NCBI GenBank assembly: GCA_022225965.2
Contig: JAKJXP020000087.1
Location: forward strand, 62,001 to 126,000
DNA: 64,000 bases
Reading direction: 5' to 3'
Source of the DNA: Diatrype stigma
Taxonomy: Eukaryota > Ascomycota > Sordariomycetes > Xylariales > Diatrypaceae
Of the stretch, positions 21,454 through 33,810 are shown one piece after another; position 1 is the stretch's first letter; every line of letters starts with the position of its first letter. A program made the translations under genes and the position numbers. Below the pieces are notes generated by a model, which saw nothing but the letters and a program-made list of their open reading frames with translations, was not told the origin of the DNA and did not search any database.

Positions 21454-24329
21454 TCAGCCTCATCGAGGTTGCCCAATATATCCATATCGGCTTTCAGGGC
21501 TTTGCGGACCCAAGACGCGATGACGAGGACGACGCGTAAACTTGCGTCTATGTAGTAACCTATGTCGACGTTTTATTCACCTACTTGGCATTTACATAGG
21601 TAGGCCGACGGCATGTATTCAGTATAGGTATCTCAACAGGAAGATGTTGCTTTCCGTAGTTGCCATATACCTGATTCCATGAATAGGAAATCGACGAATC
21701 CAATACCATCAACGGCGCTAATGATGCCCCGTATGGGAAATTCGAAGAAATACCTGGCATTGTGTCATGTTGGAACATCACTGTCACAACTTAAAAATAG
21801 ATGCTGAAACACAGACGATGACCCAATTTCTCCCCAATTCGTTCTCTTGAAACGCGGTAGGATTCCGATTTTATGTGGCACGAACTTATTGATGCGATAT
21901 ATGTGATCATCGAACATACTTAGTATTCATCGAACACATGTACGAGGCGTGGTCTGGAAGGGGATTCGGTTGGAGCTTGTTTGTAACGAGAGCTGTGTGC
22001 TACATGTCACTGTACGTAGTTACCTAAATATTTGATACCTATTCATCCAATAGCAACATGTTGGTCTGTTATTACTAGTATGTACGCATGCTTGGTACTG
22101 GAATGATATTCCACGTTGGTTCCTATCTACAAAGTATCATGGAAGCCTTAGCAGACGTTGGAGGAGTGGGCAACTATTTGTACATCCTTCATTTTCGCAG
22201 GCAGGTCGGTTATACAAGTTGACTTCAATGTTACCATTGGTCGTCCTGTCGTTCCAGAACTTGCCACCCCTCTCCCATGAACGTTACAACCAGTACCTGA
22301 CCTGCCTGGCAGCGGCCTGGGTACCTGATTCAGGTACGTTGGGCGTCCCACAATTATGGCATGCTCCAAGGTTGATACCTAGTAATTGCAAACCTAGGAA
22401 CAGGAACGTGGCGTCGTATTTGTAGTTACACGACCAACAGACCTCACAAAGGATAAAATTGCTTATCAAATATTTCTTCATCAGCTTCATCTGGAGTTCG
22501 ACGTATGAACCCCTAACCTCAGTAAATTGTGATTCAACCGGCCTAAAGTTCCGTACCTGCGTGCCTGCTTACAAGGTGCATCAAGGAAGCTACTACATAC
22601 CTAGGTAGTCACCATTCCTCCACAGGATGACAGGACAGGTAACATGAGCTGACGAACACTCTGGGGCATCCGAGTCCTCTTCAGAGATCCTACTTAGTAT
22701 CCAGCGATGCGACGCGACGCGCCTGATTCCGCTTCCGAGCATTCGGCTGCCCCGTGGAAGATTCCAAGTTTACTTAAGTAGCATGCAGGTATGGTATCCA
22801 GGCATCGCGTCTAGCTCTAGATACCTGATACCTCTCTGACTGTCTGGCTTTGTCGAGTTTGTCGAGCTTCAATCTTCCAGTGATTCGTTGGCATGAATAC
22901 TAGGTAGAGCGGAAGATGTTGCCTACTTGCACCTTAGACTATTTCGATGCCTACTTAGGTAGGTACCTAGACGTGCTAGGGACCCAACCTTGACATTCAT
23001 CGGGAGCTAAGACGGATAAGACCCACGCGCTTAAGTCAGGTAGGTACGAAGTCTGTAGTTGGCTACGTACGATAACCGAAAGGAAACTGATGATTCTCCT
23101 GTTGCAGACGTAACAGCTGTTCCCTTGGCTGGAACGTGGTGGTTTGCAGTTACAATATCCTTCAACACTTGCATCTCGTTATACTTGAATAACCGGGAAG
23201 CCTTCGACCTACGTTGTTGGTGGCATATCCACATACCATCGTAGAATACATACACACCTACCTACCTAGTAGCTGCCTACATACGCCTACATACCACTAG
23301 AAAGACTTGGAAGACGTTAGGCGGGTACATATATGTAGGTGTATGCCGCTGGGTGTATGTATTGCACCAGACGCCTGCACTGTCTGCTGGACAATATCTA
23401 CATGTATGTATGTATGTGTATATGCGACGATGCTATACATACCCGACGAGAGTGCTAGAGATTACCTCAGGTAGTTCCAGCCCTCCAGGGGAACTCCTTA
23501 GTACGGGCGGACGGGCTAGACTACAAGTCTACGACACCTACCTAAACTAGGTAAACTGCGCGCCTAAGCTGCCATGCATCATCCTTTACTCCAATTTCCC
23601 ACTTCCCAAGATATTCTACCACTGTCGACTTTTTGCCTTCCGAACTATTAAGTTAGAGTTGCGGAACCTTGGAACTTGTCTGGTTTACTTGTCGCTTTCT
23701 GCCAAACTCAATTCATTCCATTCCCTTCCTTGCCTTCCATACATTCAACTCCGAACCGAATCCGGTCCCCTGGGCCCATAGAACCCAGCAGCTGGCCGGC
23801 GAGCTGGCGGGTTTCAGCGGCATCCATGATCGCAGGACTTACCGATTTATTCGCTACCTCCCTAGGTAGTTAGTTAGCAGACGCCCTGCAACGACCACCC
23901 TTAATTCGGCAGCAGTTAATGATCTGCATATCGTTACGCTGCACACCACCATTCACTAAGATCCGTTTTGTTCGCCCTCGAGTTTCAAGTTGACAGCATT
24001 TGTACCTATGGGCCTGGCTGAATAATCGGCCATCTACCGAGTACTTGCCTTGTTTACCTTCTGTAACAGATTCTACAATCTGCCTATTCAAGATTGCCTG
24101 TTCTCCGTTGTTGATACCGACCTGATACTACGGTAATCCCTGATTCACCGTCATTTCACCCGGTGCGCAGATTTTCGAGACAGAGCCTGTCGACGCCACA
24201 GACCAGACCGACCAGACCGACCATTGCCCTGGATCTACCGCCCGTCTTATCCTCCCCACTTCCCTAGGCTTGCAGCGCAGCGCACATCCTGAACATCCAG
24301 GTTGTCGATACCTGTTGGACAGCCGAATA

Positions 24330-26630
24330 ATGGGACGAAAGGGGGCTCCCGAGCCGCTGTCCCTGCCTGACGACTCTGGCTCCGGTAATTTGGGCGAAAC
24401 TCAAAACCCCACTACTGCCCCTGCGTTGTTGCCCGGATCCACGTCTACGGGATATCACGAGAGATTGACTCCGGAGTCTCTGCAAGTTGCTAACAGCACA
24501 ACACCGACCTCATCCAGATCACCCAAATCTCCGCGATCTCCCATCGGCAGGACCAATGCGCCTAGGAATCCCCAAACCCCGGTTCATGCTCATTCGCCCT
24601 CTGAACCACAGGCCGAGACCTCAAGCCAGCTCGTGGGCGTCTCCCGTCCACCATACTCTGTCGACGACGTGAGTGGCCACCAATTCCATAACCTCCGCCA
24701 AGATTTAAGCAACCGCCCGAAGACTTCTGGTGGCCAGCAGCCCTCGACGTTCAGACAGGTACCACAGCAGAGGCGTGGACAGGCTGACCATTCCCGGAGC
24801 GCGAGCCGTTTCTGGGGATTTGGCAAGTCTAATAAGTCGAACCAGTTTCGACATATCCACACAAATAGTAGTAGCGAGTTCATGTCCCGCGGTCCTGATT
24901 ATCCAAACATAGCAGAGAAAGGACCGAGTAGACGGTACAAGACTTCTGGTATGTAATGCTGAATACTCACTACTATGTAGAGCTGCTGCCACACGAACCG
25001 ACCGTTTCTCTCTTGCTTGTTAGACTGGACGCTAAACTAACTCTTTGTTCGTCCAAGAAACCGACCTATCATCTGTCGATCCGTCGAACCACAAAGCCAC
25101 CGTCCCTCTACCGTCTAGATCTGACGTGTCGTTGACGTCCACTGTCGATCGCGATAACTCGAACGGCTCAAGGAAAAACAAGCAAAAGCCCTTTGCCCTT
25201 CTTGGCCGCAATAGGTCTTTGAAGGAACAGGAGGACAACAACGCCAAAGGATTACCGGTAACGAAGGACAGCGAGTCAGAGCAATCGAATTCACAGCCCT
25301 TGAAGACGGCCCCGGTATACTTGGAGGGGCCCGAGCGATCTTTCAAGCATATGATGAACTCGGCTCCGCGTAACCACTCGGCGGATCGAGCATTGCCCCG
25401 CGATGTACCAGGGAACAAAGACAACCGGGGTGACAAAGACCAAAACCGGAGCCACCCTTCTTCTTATAGGGATAACGGCGGCTCCAACTTCTTTACCGGC
25501 CTCAAGACTTCCGGCAGTTGGGCATTCGATATGGGCAAACAATTCTTCGCGAAGGGCGGCCGGAGTGGCAGCAGTAGCCACTACAACCAGTCTACCAACT
25601 CAAGAGGAGATAACGGCATAGATGACGAACATTACGTATTGAAAGTGATTAGCCTACCACTTGTCGAGCAGACACGATTGACCAGAATATCGAAGCGACT
25701 TGAGGATTCGCGGGACAAGACAGAGTTTTGGATGCCCGCTTTCCCGTGGCGAGCCATTGATTACTTGAACTACAAGGGGACCGAGGTGGAGGGACTCTAC
25801 CGCGTTCCTGGAAGCGGTCCCCAGATCAAGAAGTGGCAAAGGAAATTCGATGAAGGTATGGCTAGCACCCCCAGCTTGCACACTTGGACGAGTACTAACT
25901 CCCAGAAGAGGGCGATGTCGATCTATTCGCCCAGGATGACCTCTACGACATCAATATTGTTGGCTCTATGCTTAAGGCATGGCTACGCGAGCTTCCCGAT
26001 GAACTTTTCCCGAAATCGGCCCAAGAAAGAATTGCTCGCGAATGCGCGGGCACTGAGGAGGTACCACAACTCCTTATCGACGAACTCTCCAACCTCTCGC
26101 CATTCAACTACTATCTCCTTTTCGCGATCACGTGTCACTTGAGCTTGCTTCTTGCGCATGCAGATAAGAACAAGATGGACTTCCGCAACCTCTGCATATG
26201 CTTCCAGCCGTGCATGAAGATCGACGCCTTCTGCTTCAAGTTCCTGGTATGCGACTGGAGGCATTGCTGGCAGGGTTGCAAGAACGAAACGAAATACATA
26301 GAAGAAGAGTACATGCTTCTCGATCAACCAGTCCCCAGGGTGCTACATAGTGTACCCCCTGTACAAAACGACGCCTTGGAGGAACGGGACGAACGCAACA
26401 TATCTTCATCCGATAGCAGCAAACAATCAACATTAGCGCAAGATTTACCGCAGAATGGGAAATTGAGAAAGAAGCCTTTAGCGTCGGGTCCGTCGAATGG
26501 TAGTATGGAATCGAACTCGACGGCAGCTACGTCCGTGACGGGCAACAGCAACCGGGAAATGCCTAGACGATACTCTCAAGAGTTGCGACCGTTGTCACCG
26601 ATCAAACCTTTGTCTCCACTGGGCTTTTAA
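24330..26630 (+). CDS. Rho GTPase-activating protein (RhoGAP domain)
   Basis: Exons 24330-24948, 25058-25855 and 25906-26630 give 713 residues; introns 24949-25057 and 25856-25905 have clear branch points (CTAAACTAAC and TACTAAC). The N-terminal 400 residues are disordered and rich in Ser, Pro and Asn. A RhoGAP domain follows at about 410-600. The arginine finger is in EGLYRVPGSG (Arg near 455), followed by KKWQRKFDE and LKAWLRELPDELFP. NLSPFNYYLLFAITCHLSLLL and NKMDFRNLCICFQP complete the GTPase-binding face. The protein should stimulate GTP hydrolysis by a Rho/Cdc42-type GTPase that controls polarity or the cell wall. The target is not deducible. No lipid-binding or BAR domain is visible. 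Confidence 0.9.
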
Positions 26631-27850
26631 TCGACATCCAGCCGTGCCGAAGAGAACGACGTCCCAATTGTTCTTCCCGAAGACGAACGTATTCGGGTCA
26701 TGTTGTGGCATTATAACCTTAAGGGCTTTCGTAGTAGATATGGAAGCCTTTGCCACTATACTCCCTCGTCGGGAGAGGCTGTATATGATGGAGATGGCCC
26801 TCTCCTGTTGAGTCACGACGTCACGCTTCACGAATTTCCTATTTCTTTTGTGTTCAACTCAGCATCTATCTGATTCATCGCGCTGTTGTGCCAGACGCAA
26901 ACTCTCTCCGCCTTCCTCTTAGCGGATCCAGGCGTTGTTATTACTGCAGGAGTCGTTACAAGATATGGTGAGTTGGGGCTCGTGTGGAGAGACGTCTCTA
27001 TGTTTGGTGTGCCTGTGTTTTAGAGAACTCGGGCAAGCTGTTGCTGGGAGCCGAAGGCGGGTCCTCTTTGGGTATACAGGGGGACACGCCTTGCTGGCCA
27101 ATATCGAATGTTGCTTTTCTCTTTTCTTTTTTTGTTTACCTGAGTGTTTGAAATACCCCTTCTTGCGGTGGAATTGTTGGGTGCCTTGTCTGGGGCCAAA
27201 TAAGCCTACGAAGGCTGTTATATATAGCGGCCCCGGCACACACCCAGGCGGATGGATGAGTGGCGCGTTTGGCGTGTGCCACGCCTTCAGCAGGCGGGCA
27301 GTTCGACGGTGTTTGTATACAGGGGGCACAGCAGGCTTGGTTATACTTGTTTGTGTTGTTTGTTGTCTTGGTTGGCATAGCCGAGCGGAGCAGAGATATT
27401 CATCGACCTATTTTTTGGATGTTTGCGATGGGATCGAGATGAGACCGTGTCAGTGAAAAGGAGAAAAGAGACAGACGCCAATCGGAGTCGAGGAGCCTGG
27501 GGTTCCAGTTCCAGTTGTATTCATACAGACACACACACATGTCTTTGGGGCAATGCAGCGCAGCACAGTCCTGCTGATGCACATAATATATCGGGCAGCT
27601 CCAGTTTTGGGACGGTCCTACTACCGATGGTCTCAAGACAGACAGACGGATACCTTAACAAGCCCCCCGAGACCAGACCATAGCATACAATAATTAATAT
27701 CAAATGTTGCCAAAACGCCGTGCTCCTCGTTGTTTGGTTTTATCTTGGTCCACTCTGCCACCCACATCCTTCCATGACACAAGATAGGCAGTACCTTCCA
27801 CTGCCCTACCTATCCTCCCACTCCCTCCTCACTGACTCGCTTCACAGCCT
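26631..27850. other. Convergent 3' flanks of RhoGAP and RRS1
   Basis: This is tail-to-tail intergenic DNA. Open frames here are on both strands, overlap one another and show no family motif. They probably lie in or near 3' untranslated regions. Confidence 0.5.
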
Positions 27851-28613
27851 CTACCTCCTCTTCGACTTCCCACCAGCACCGCCACCGCCACCGCTCGCCT
27901 TCCTCGTGCCGGCGGCGCCCCTCGCCCTCGCCCCCTTGAGCAGGGCCTTCTCGCGCTTGGCCTCGGCCTCGGCCTGCTCGTCGACCTCGACGAGCCAGTC
28001 CTTCTGGACGGCCCCTTCGTCGCGGGCGCGCTTGCGGTCCGTGAGGCGGCCGCCCCGGTCGTGGCCCCACGTGCGCTCCCACTGGCCCGTCGCCTCGTTG
28101 AACTCGCGGCCCCGCGCCGCCCGCTGCTCCCGCGTCTTCGGCTTGATCCCCTTGCGCGCCGCGAACTTCTCCCACCGCGTCGCCTCCTTCGCCGCCGGCA
28201 GCGGCTTCTCGCGCGGCAGCGCCGTCGTCGGAGGCGGCAGCGTCAGGAGAACCCCGTCCGTCGTCGATTGCAGGGGGGCCGTGGTCAGGAGCTGGTTGAT
28301 CTGTTTTTTGGGGAGGGGGAGAGGGAGTTAGTTGTTTGGTCATACTAAGAAGGAAATAGTATGAAAGAAGGAGGGAGGGAAGGGGGGGCCGGGCGGGGGG
28401 GAGCAGGAAAGGGGCAAAACGCACAAGTGCTTGTGCTCCGTCCCGCGCAACAGCTGCGAGGCGCTCCTCGAGGGGCGCCGCGGGGTCTGGAGACGAGGTG
28501 TTCAGAGGGTTCGGGTCGTTGGCTAGTAGGAGGCCCAGGTCGAATGTGTACGGTGTTGGCTTGTTGACCGCGACGTCGAGCTTCGGCCGAGCCGCTGCGG
28601 TTGTCGCCGCCAT
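27851..28613 (-). CDS. RRS1: Ribosome biogenesis regulatory protein RRS1
   Basis: Exons 28613-28425 and 28300-27851, with intron 28424-28301, give 212 residues. The ATG at 28613 is chosen because upstream residues are non-conserved. The family pattern is clear: TFDLGLLLANDPNPL near residue 20, ARDGAQAL joined across the intron to INQLL, then LPREKPLPAAKEATRWEKFA and KGIKPKTREQR, and GQWERTWGHDRGG. RRS1 works with RPF2 to bring the 5S RNP into the pre-60S particle in the nucleolus. The basic Gly/Lys/Arg C-terminal tail (GGAGGKSKRR) fits nucleolar targeting. The gene is divergent from the mitoribosomal gene at 29182. Confidence 0.95.
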
Positions 28614-29181
28614 GATGTGTTGACTGTGTGTGTGGGTGAGATTGTTGGCGATCGATTCGCTTTTGTGTTTGTTCAATTTGGTGTAGAAATTGGGTTATTT
28701 CTTGCCTGCTTCTCAATTGGTAGGTATGATGATCGTTGGCAGTCTTCCGTCTTGTCGCAGTGCTGAACTATAGAAAAGTCGAGTCGATAAGAGGTCTTCA
28801 ATTGTAAAAAGTTTGGATCCACTGGCTGGTTGCATTATCGATAGCAGATAACTGGCACTACCCTGCGACTAGTCTGACGCTAGAGCTCAGTCTAAATTCT
28901 CCGATTGGTTACTCAGATCAGATCCCTGCAGCCTGGAGGACCGAATCTTGGATGCAGATTTGTGGCTGGATAATTTCGAAATTTTGGAAGGAAGTCACTA
29001 AATCCGCCTCAGCCTTAATTAGGTAGCTTCAGCCTCATAGCGAATCAAAGCTCCCCCAATTGGAAAGTGTTAAGATTCTCTTGTGGGGGAAAGTGCGCCC
29101 TCAGTGCTCAATCACTCACCAGAAGACGAACGGACCGACGAACGAACGAACAACGAACAGCCTCACCAACCACCACCCGCC
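28614..29181. promoter_or_regulatory. Shared divergent promoter region of RRS1 and mS29
   Basis: About 570 bp separate the start codons of two divergently transcribed ribosome genes, one cytosolic-assembly and one mitochondrial. A bidirectional promoter is inferred from spacing only; no specific factor site was identified. Confidence 0.45.
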
Positions 29182-30795
29182 ATGGCGAGCACCAATTGCT
29201 GGAGGTGCTTGGCACGGCCCTCTCAACGTGTGCTAAGTTCCGTCCAGGCAATACCGTCAATATCAACGTCACAATCCACGACGGCGGCGGCGGCATGTTT
29301 CTCGACATCGGCCAGACGGCTGGCGGCACCCCAGTCGAAGCCCTCCGCCTCGAAGGACTCGGGGACCCCGAACCTGTCGCGGCACATCCGGTCGGGCAAG
29401 AAGATGGTGCTGGGGCGGAAGAAGCCGCAGCTGGACAAGGGCAAGTCCGCGGGGCCCGGCGAGCGCAAGGCCTTCCGGAAGCGGATCCAGCTGAGCAACG
29501 ACAACGCGCTCGAGGTCGAGGGGTCACCGCTGATGGACCTGGCCCAGCTCTCCGACCCGGAGGCCGTCGGCCGCGTCGCCAGCCTGCCCCCGGACCTCAT
29601 CGACCGGCTGCGCGCCATCGAGGCCTTCAAGCCCACCCAGAACTGGGGCCTCTTCCGCTCCCCGCACCTGCTCATCCGCCGCGAGACCGTCGAGCTGATC
29701 CGCCGCATCCAGGACGCCGTCGCCCGCAAGGAGACCGCCCGCGTCGTGCTTACCGGCGAGCGCGGGTCCGGGAAGAGCATCCTGTCCCTCCAGGCCCTGT
29801 CGGCCGGGTTCATGAACAACTGGATAGTCATTAACATCCCGGAGGGTGAGTTCCGCATCCAGCTCCAATCCCAGTCCTGCTAGCGCAAGGGCAAGGGATA
29901 TAATTCGCTTCGATTCATTAAATTGGAGTTGAAAAGATATATGTGCCTGCACACATACAGACACAGCTACTAACAAACCCCTCCCAAAAATACAGCCCAG
30001 GACCTCACGAACGCGAACACCGAGTACTCGCCGCTCGCCAACTCGGAGATGTTCGCGCAGCCGATCTACATGGTGAAGCTGATGCAGACGATCTTCGACA
30101 CGAACCGGGAGCTGCTGTCGAAGCACCGGGTGGAGATGGACCACATCTACCTGCCCGTGTCGGTGACGCGCGGCACGACGCTAGCGGCCATGCTCAGCGC
30201 CACGCGCGAGCCCGAGTTCGCCTGGCCCGTGTTCCAGGCCTTCTGGCAGGAGCTGCTGCGGCCCGGGCGCCCCCCCATCCTCCTGGCCCTCGACGGCCTG
30301 CACCACCTCATGCGCGTCAGCGAGTACCGGTCGCCGGCCTTCGAGCTGATCCACAGCCACGACCTGGCGCTGTGCCGCTTGCTGGCCGACAGCCTGGGCG
30401 GGCGGACCAAGTTCTCCAACGGCGCGGTCGTGCTGGGCGTCACCAGCCGCAACAACACGCCGACGCTGCCCTCGGTCGAGGTGGCGCTCGAGCAGGCGGC
30501 CGCGCGCCAGGCCGGCGTCGACCCGGCCGACGCCGCCGCCTTCCCCCAGCGCGACCCCTGGTACCGCGGCTACGACGAGCGCGTCTTCGCCGCCCTCGAC
30601 GGCGTCGAGGTCCTCCCCGTCCGCGGCGTCTCCAGGCCCGAGGCCCGCGCCCTCCTCGAGTACTGGGCCGCCAGCGGCATCCTCCGCCAGCGCGTCGACG
30701 AGTACAGCGTCTGCGAGAAGTGGACCCTCGCCGGCGGCGGCGTGCTCGCCGAGATGGAGCGCGTCGTGCTGTTCGATAACCGGGTCTCCATGTGA
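29182..30795 (+). CDS. RSM23: Mitochondrial small ribosomal subunit protein mS29 (DAP3 / Rsm23)
   Basis: Exons 29182-29845 and 29996-30795, with intron 29846-29995 (branch CTAAC), give 487 residues. The N-terminus is rich in Ser, Ala and Arg with few acidic residues and looks like a mitochondrial presequence. The DAP3 P-loop is TGERGSGKS, and the junction restores IPEAQDLTNANTEYSP, a signature of this family. Further conserved blocks are FAQPIYMVKLMQ and GRPPILLALDGLHHL. mS29 is a GTP-binding component of the 37S mitoribosome head. The protein ends in VVLFDNRVSM. Length and order of motifs match fungal homologues. Confidence 0.94.
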
Positions 30796-31561
30796 TGCGG
30801 CCACGGGTGTGGAGGCGGAGTAAAGGGGGTTGGGTACTGGGGATTTGGGGTGTGGGTGTGTATGCTTGAAGGGATGGGAATGTATGACGAAATCCTACTG
30901 ATCTTGAAAGGGAAATGGGAAAAGGGGGGAGGGAGGGTACGGTATTATGAATACTCTGTATAAAACTCTGCAAGGTCCCAATTGCCTCTGAAAAGGGGTA
31001 GTTACAAACAAAACATACTACATATCATGCATACCCCTCAAGGCAAAAAGCAATGCCTTGTTCGTGTCATCAAGTCTCTGGCGCCTGTGGATGCAACGCC
31101 TTCCATGAATTTACATTTCTGTCATCGATACATTCGGGACGAGTGATTATATCACAATATACTCCAAGTTAGCAGATGCCTGAAATGCAGCCAGGTCTCC
31201 TGCATAGGTCAAAAGGAATGACAGTATAGCATTGATTCTCAACTGGGGTGGCCTGTATCTTGAATGAGCCTTTGCACTAAATACTGCTCAGGTCAGTCGC
31301 GGGCTACGTTGATATGATTGACAAGCAAGCAGCAAGGTAGCAGCAATAAGATGATACAAGAGCAGTAATGGTACAAGCAGAAGGGAAAGAAGGAAAAATG
31401 AAATCCGAATAGAAAGCACTAGCTGGTCACACAAATTCCCTTGCTTTGACTACTAGCTCTCCGTCAAAACTTTCGAATCCTCTCTTCTCCCTCAACCCCG
31501 TGTAGGCAATATTTGTCATGATCAGACCTGTGCCATCACTTCCAGTACCGCCAACCATGGC
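30796..31561. other. Convergent 3' flanks, nothing recognised
   Basis: This AT-rich DNA lies between mS29 and the caspase-like gene and shows no gene or repeat. Confidence 0.5.
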
Positions 31562-32761
31562 TCAAGAGTTGCTCGGAGCCTCAAGCTCTTGTCGACCCGG
31601 CAGGCATCCTTCAACGTTTCTTTCTTTAACGTGGTCGTACAGACTTGTAATCCAGCGAGCGTACTCATGGGTCTCGCAGGTTTCGTCAAATGACTCAAGT
31701 CTGGTGCGAATCCTAATGCTGACCATACCATCACTGTTAGTTTCTAGTTGGACCCCACCAACTTCGTGAGGCGCAGTCCTCGCCCAGTCTATGATGTAGA
31801 ACAGCTCGTCGTCGCGCGAGCAAACAATATCGTAGTACCTGTTGATGTATTTTCCAACCTGCATAGATGGTTCATCGCCCTCTCGAGAATTCTTGGTATA
31901 ACAGCCCTCAGGGAAATTTGATATCCCATGTAATCGGTCACGTAGGCGGTTGCTCTCCGAGCCGATGCCTCTCAGGGCATTATGGACGTCTAGGGGACCG
32001 TGGTGTAACATGTATAAGAGCTCCATTGTACCTATACCACCGCACCGGAAGTCTTTTGCAGTATTTGCTGGGAACGCCGCAACCATTTCGGGTGTGTAGA
32101 CTCCTCCAAAAGGTATCATCACGAGGAACACGTTCTTGCCGGCGAGACGAAATTTCTGCGCGATCTGTGCCCAAGTGACACTGGATTGCCAATACGCAAC
32201 GTCATCTTCATTCCGTCTGGGATCCGGCCGGGAGGTTGTACATGGGGCTGAAACCAAGGTGCACGCGTCCCTTTCGTGTATAAGGCCGCTATAGATAAAC
32301 ACAAGGTCGTCACCATCGAGAATTTCCTCGGGAATTTTGAAGTGGTCAAGAGATTCGTTATAAGTATCAGGGATCGCCTCAATGCGCTTTTTATTTCTGA
32401 GTGGCGCAACGAACGTGTTGACTCCAAAAAGACCCTTAAGGCAATCAAACGCTGATTTCCCCGCGAGCCCAAACGAGGTTTCGCACAATGGAGTCCACGA
32501 TAAGAGAACTAAACTAGCAGTTCGCTCTCGCAGGAGCTTGCTTAAGTCTTTATTGTAGGGTCTGAAATCGAAGGCTGGCATTGCAAGATGGGACAGGGTT
32601 ACTTGATTTGTGAAAAGGGGGGTGTAAGGAGAATGAAGGTCGTCTAGATTGGATTCCGTGCCTTGGGTCGTGATAGTTTTCGTGTCTCCTTGATAGAAAT
32701 ACTGGTGATTGAGGGGGAAGCCGCAAGCCGTGACTTGCTTCTCGCTGTGTTGAGAGGTCAT
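31562..32761 (-). CDS. Unknown protein, possible catalytically dead caspase-like fold
   Basis: A single exon encodes 399 residues from the ATG at 32761. No family was recognised with certainty. The order of hydrophobic strands resembles fungal caspase-like proteins: ASLVLLSW (82-89) as a first strand, then DDLVFIYSGL (151-160) where active members have a YSGHG motif. VTWAQIAQKF (195-204) and NVFLVMIPFGG (210-220) follow where active members have an Asp-Cys-Cys turn, then MELLYML near 247. Both catalytic residues (His and Cys) are absent at the expected places. The C-terminal third (VGKYINRYYDIV, EYARWITSLYDHV) is not assigned. There is no signal peptide or membrane span. The fold is inferred from pattern alone. 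Confidence 0.6.
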   Translation of the reverse strand: MTSQHSEKQVTACGFPLNHQYFYQGDTKTITTQGTESNLDDLHSPYTPLFTNQVTLSHLAMPAFDFRPYNKDLSKLLRERTASLVLLSWTPLCETSFGLAGKSAFDCLKGLFGVNTFVAPLRNKKRIEAIPDTYNESLDHFKIPEEILDGDDLVFIYSGLIHERDACTLVSAPCTTSRPDPRRNEDDVAYWQSSVTWAQIAQKFRLAGKNVFLVMIPFGGVYTPEMVAAFPANTAKDFRCGGIGTMELLYMLHHGPLDVHNALRGIGSESNRLRDRLHGISNFPEGCYTKNSREGDEPSMQVGKYINRYYDIVCSRDDELFYIIDWARTAPHEVGGVQLETNSDGMVSIRIRTRLESFDETCETHEYARWITSLYDHVKERNVEGCLPGRQELEAPSNS

Positions 32762-33810
32762 TTGCCTACTTAGTAGCTACCAGAAACCTGGATCAATGCC
32801 ACTTAGTTCATGCTTGGCACAGGGAAGGCGTGCTGATAGAGACGTCCTATGAACTTTGCTTCGAACTATCCTAAAGCGAAGCCGATCAGCTGTATGAACA
32901 GCTTGGGATACATAGAATAGTTGAGTGCGTTCCGTACCTACCTCAACGAGACGAGGGTTGGCGTGCACTCAGTAGAGTTGAATTTCCTCGGAAGTGACGC
33001 AAAGGCAGACTGGGATAAATACAGGATGATGTTATCGCACTTCTTTATGTAGATCACTGTTGAGATGGAAGGTTCGGATGAAATTTGAAGTTTGCAAAGC
33101 CTACGAAGGACGTGTGCGGCAGGAGAGGTAGTAGAAATGTTGTGAATCTTGCTAGGGGTAGCTACTGCATACATCAATAATTGATGTCAAGCAGGAACGA
33201 AGGTAATCAGGCAGGTACCTATGTAGGTAGGAAACTGCAGCAAAGCCAGTCAGGTAACTACAACCGGTACGCACCCAACTTACGCGTATGCAAATCCCCC
33301 TGATACTAGGTAGGCAGGTACATAATCTTGAAAGGGTGGGTGCCACTTACCTGTGGTAGTTGTAGGCTACAATTACTCTCACCTTGCTTGACCATGCAAC
33401 TTGAAGCAGGTGGCCATTCCAAAGCAGGTAAGCAACCAGCAATCGATGGGCACAACTTCTCTCAAGCAGTGAAATACGACATCGCCAACTACCCTGGCTA
33501 AGTTTACCTGGTTGGGGCTTCAACCAAGTCCCGTCATGGACGAAGATGCACAATCTTCTCACCTACGCCCATGTAGCAACCAATGGGCAGCATAGCCAGA
33601 CAACATTATTAACAGTGTATATTCTCATGCTCTGTAGTTTCAGTATCCCTAACGCCATGACATGTAGACAGATACGCAAGTCTTGATCACATAGCAATGT
33701 AGCATTGCATGCCCATTGCACTCTGCTTTTCATTACCCTACTACTTACGGGCAATAGCCAACCCAACCTCAAGCACGGAGGGAAGGCGGATGTTGGCCCT
33801 AATCCCCCCC
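32762..33810. other. Intergenic between caspase-like gene and MCM7
   Basis: This is the upstream region of the minus-strand gene at 32761 and the 3' flank of MCM7. It contains TAGGTAGG and ACTAGGTAGG elements near 33225 and 33305. No gene was recognised. Confidence 0.5.

Larger units (their letters stand above)
20744..24329. other. Long gene-poor region between BET2 and the RhoGAP gene
   Basis: This stretch is rich in CCTAGGTA-type elements (near 22600, 22960, 23260, 23530 and 23860) and has a TGTA-rich simple repeat near 23400. A short perfect hairpin lies at 21144-21161 and one orphan open frame at 21175-21453. The last few hundred bases are probably the promoter and long 5' leader of the RhoGAP gene. 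No complete gene was recognised. Confidence 0.5.

Noticed and set aside
26935..27456. Plus-strand frame of 173 codons after the RhoGAP gene
   Set aside because: It lies in the convergent 3' region, overlaps other open frames on the opposite strand and contains no family motif.
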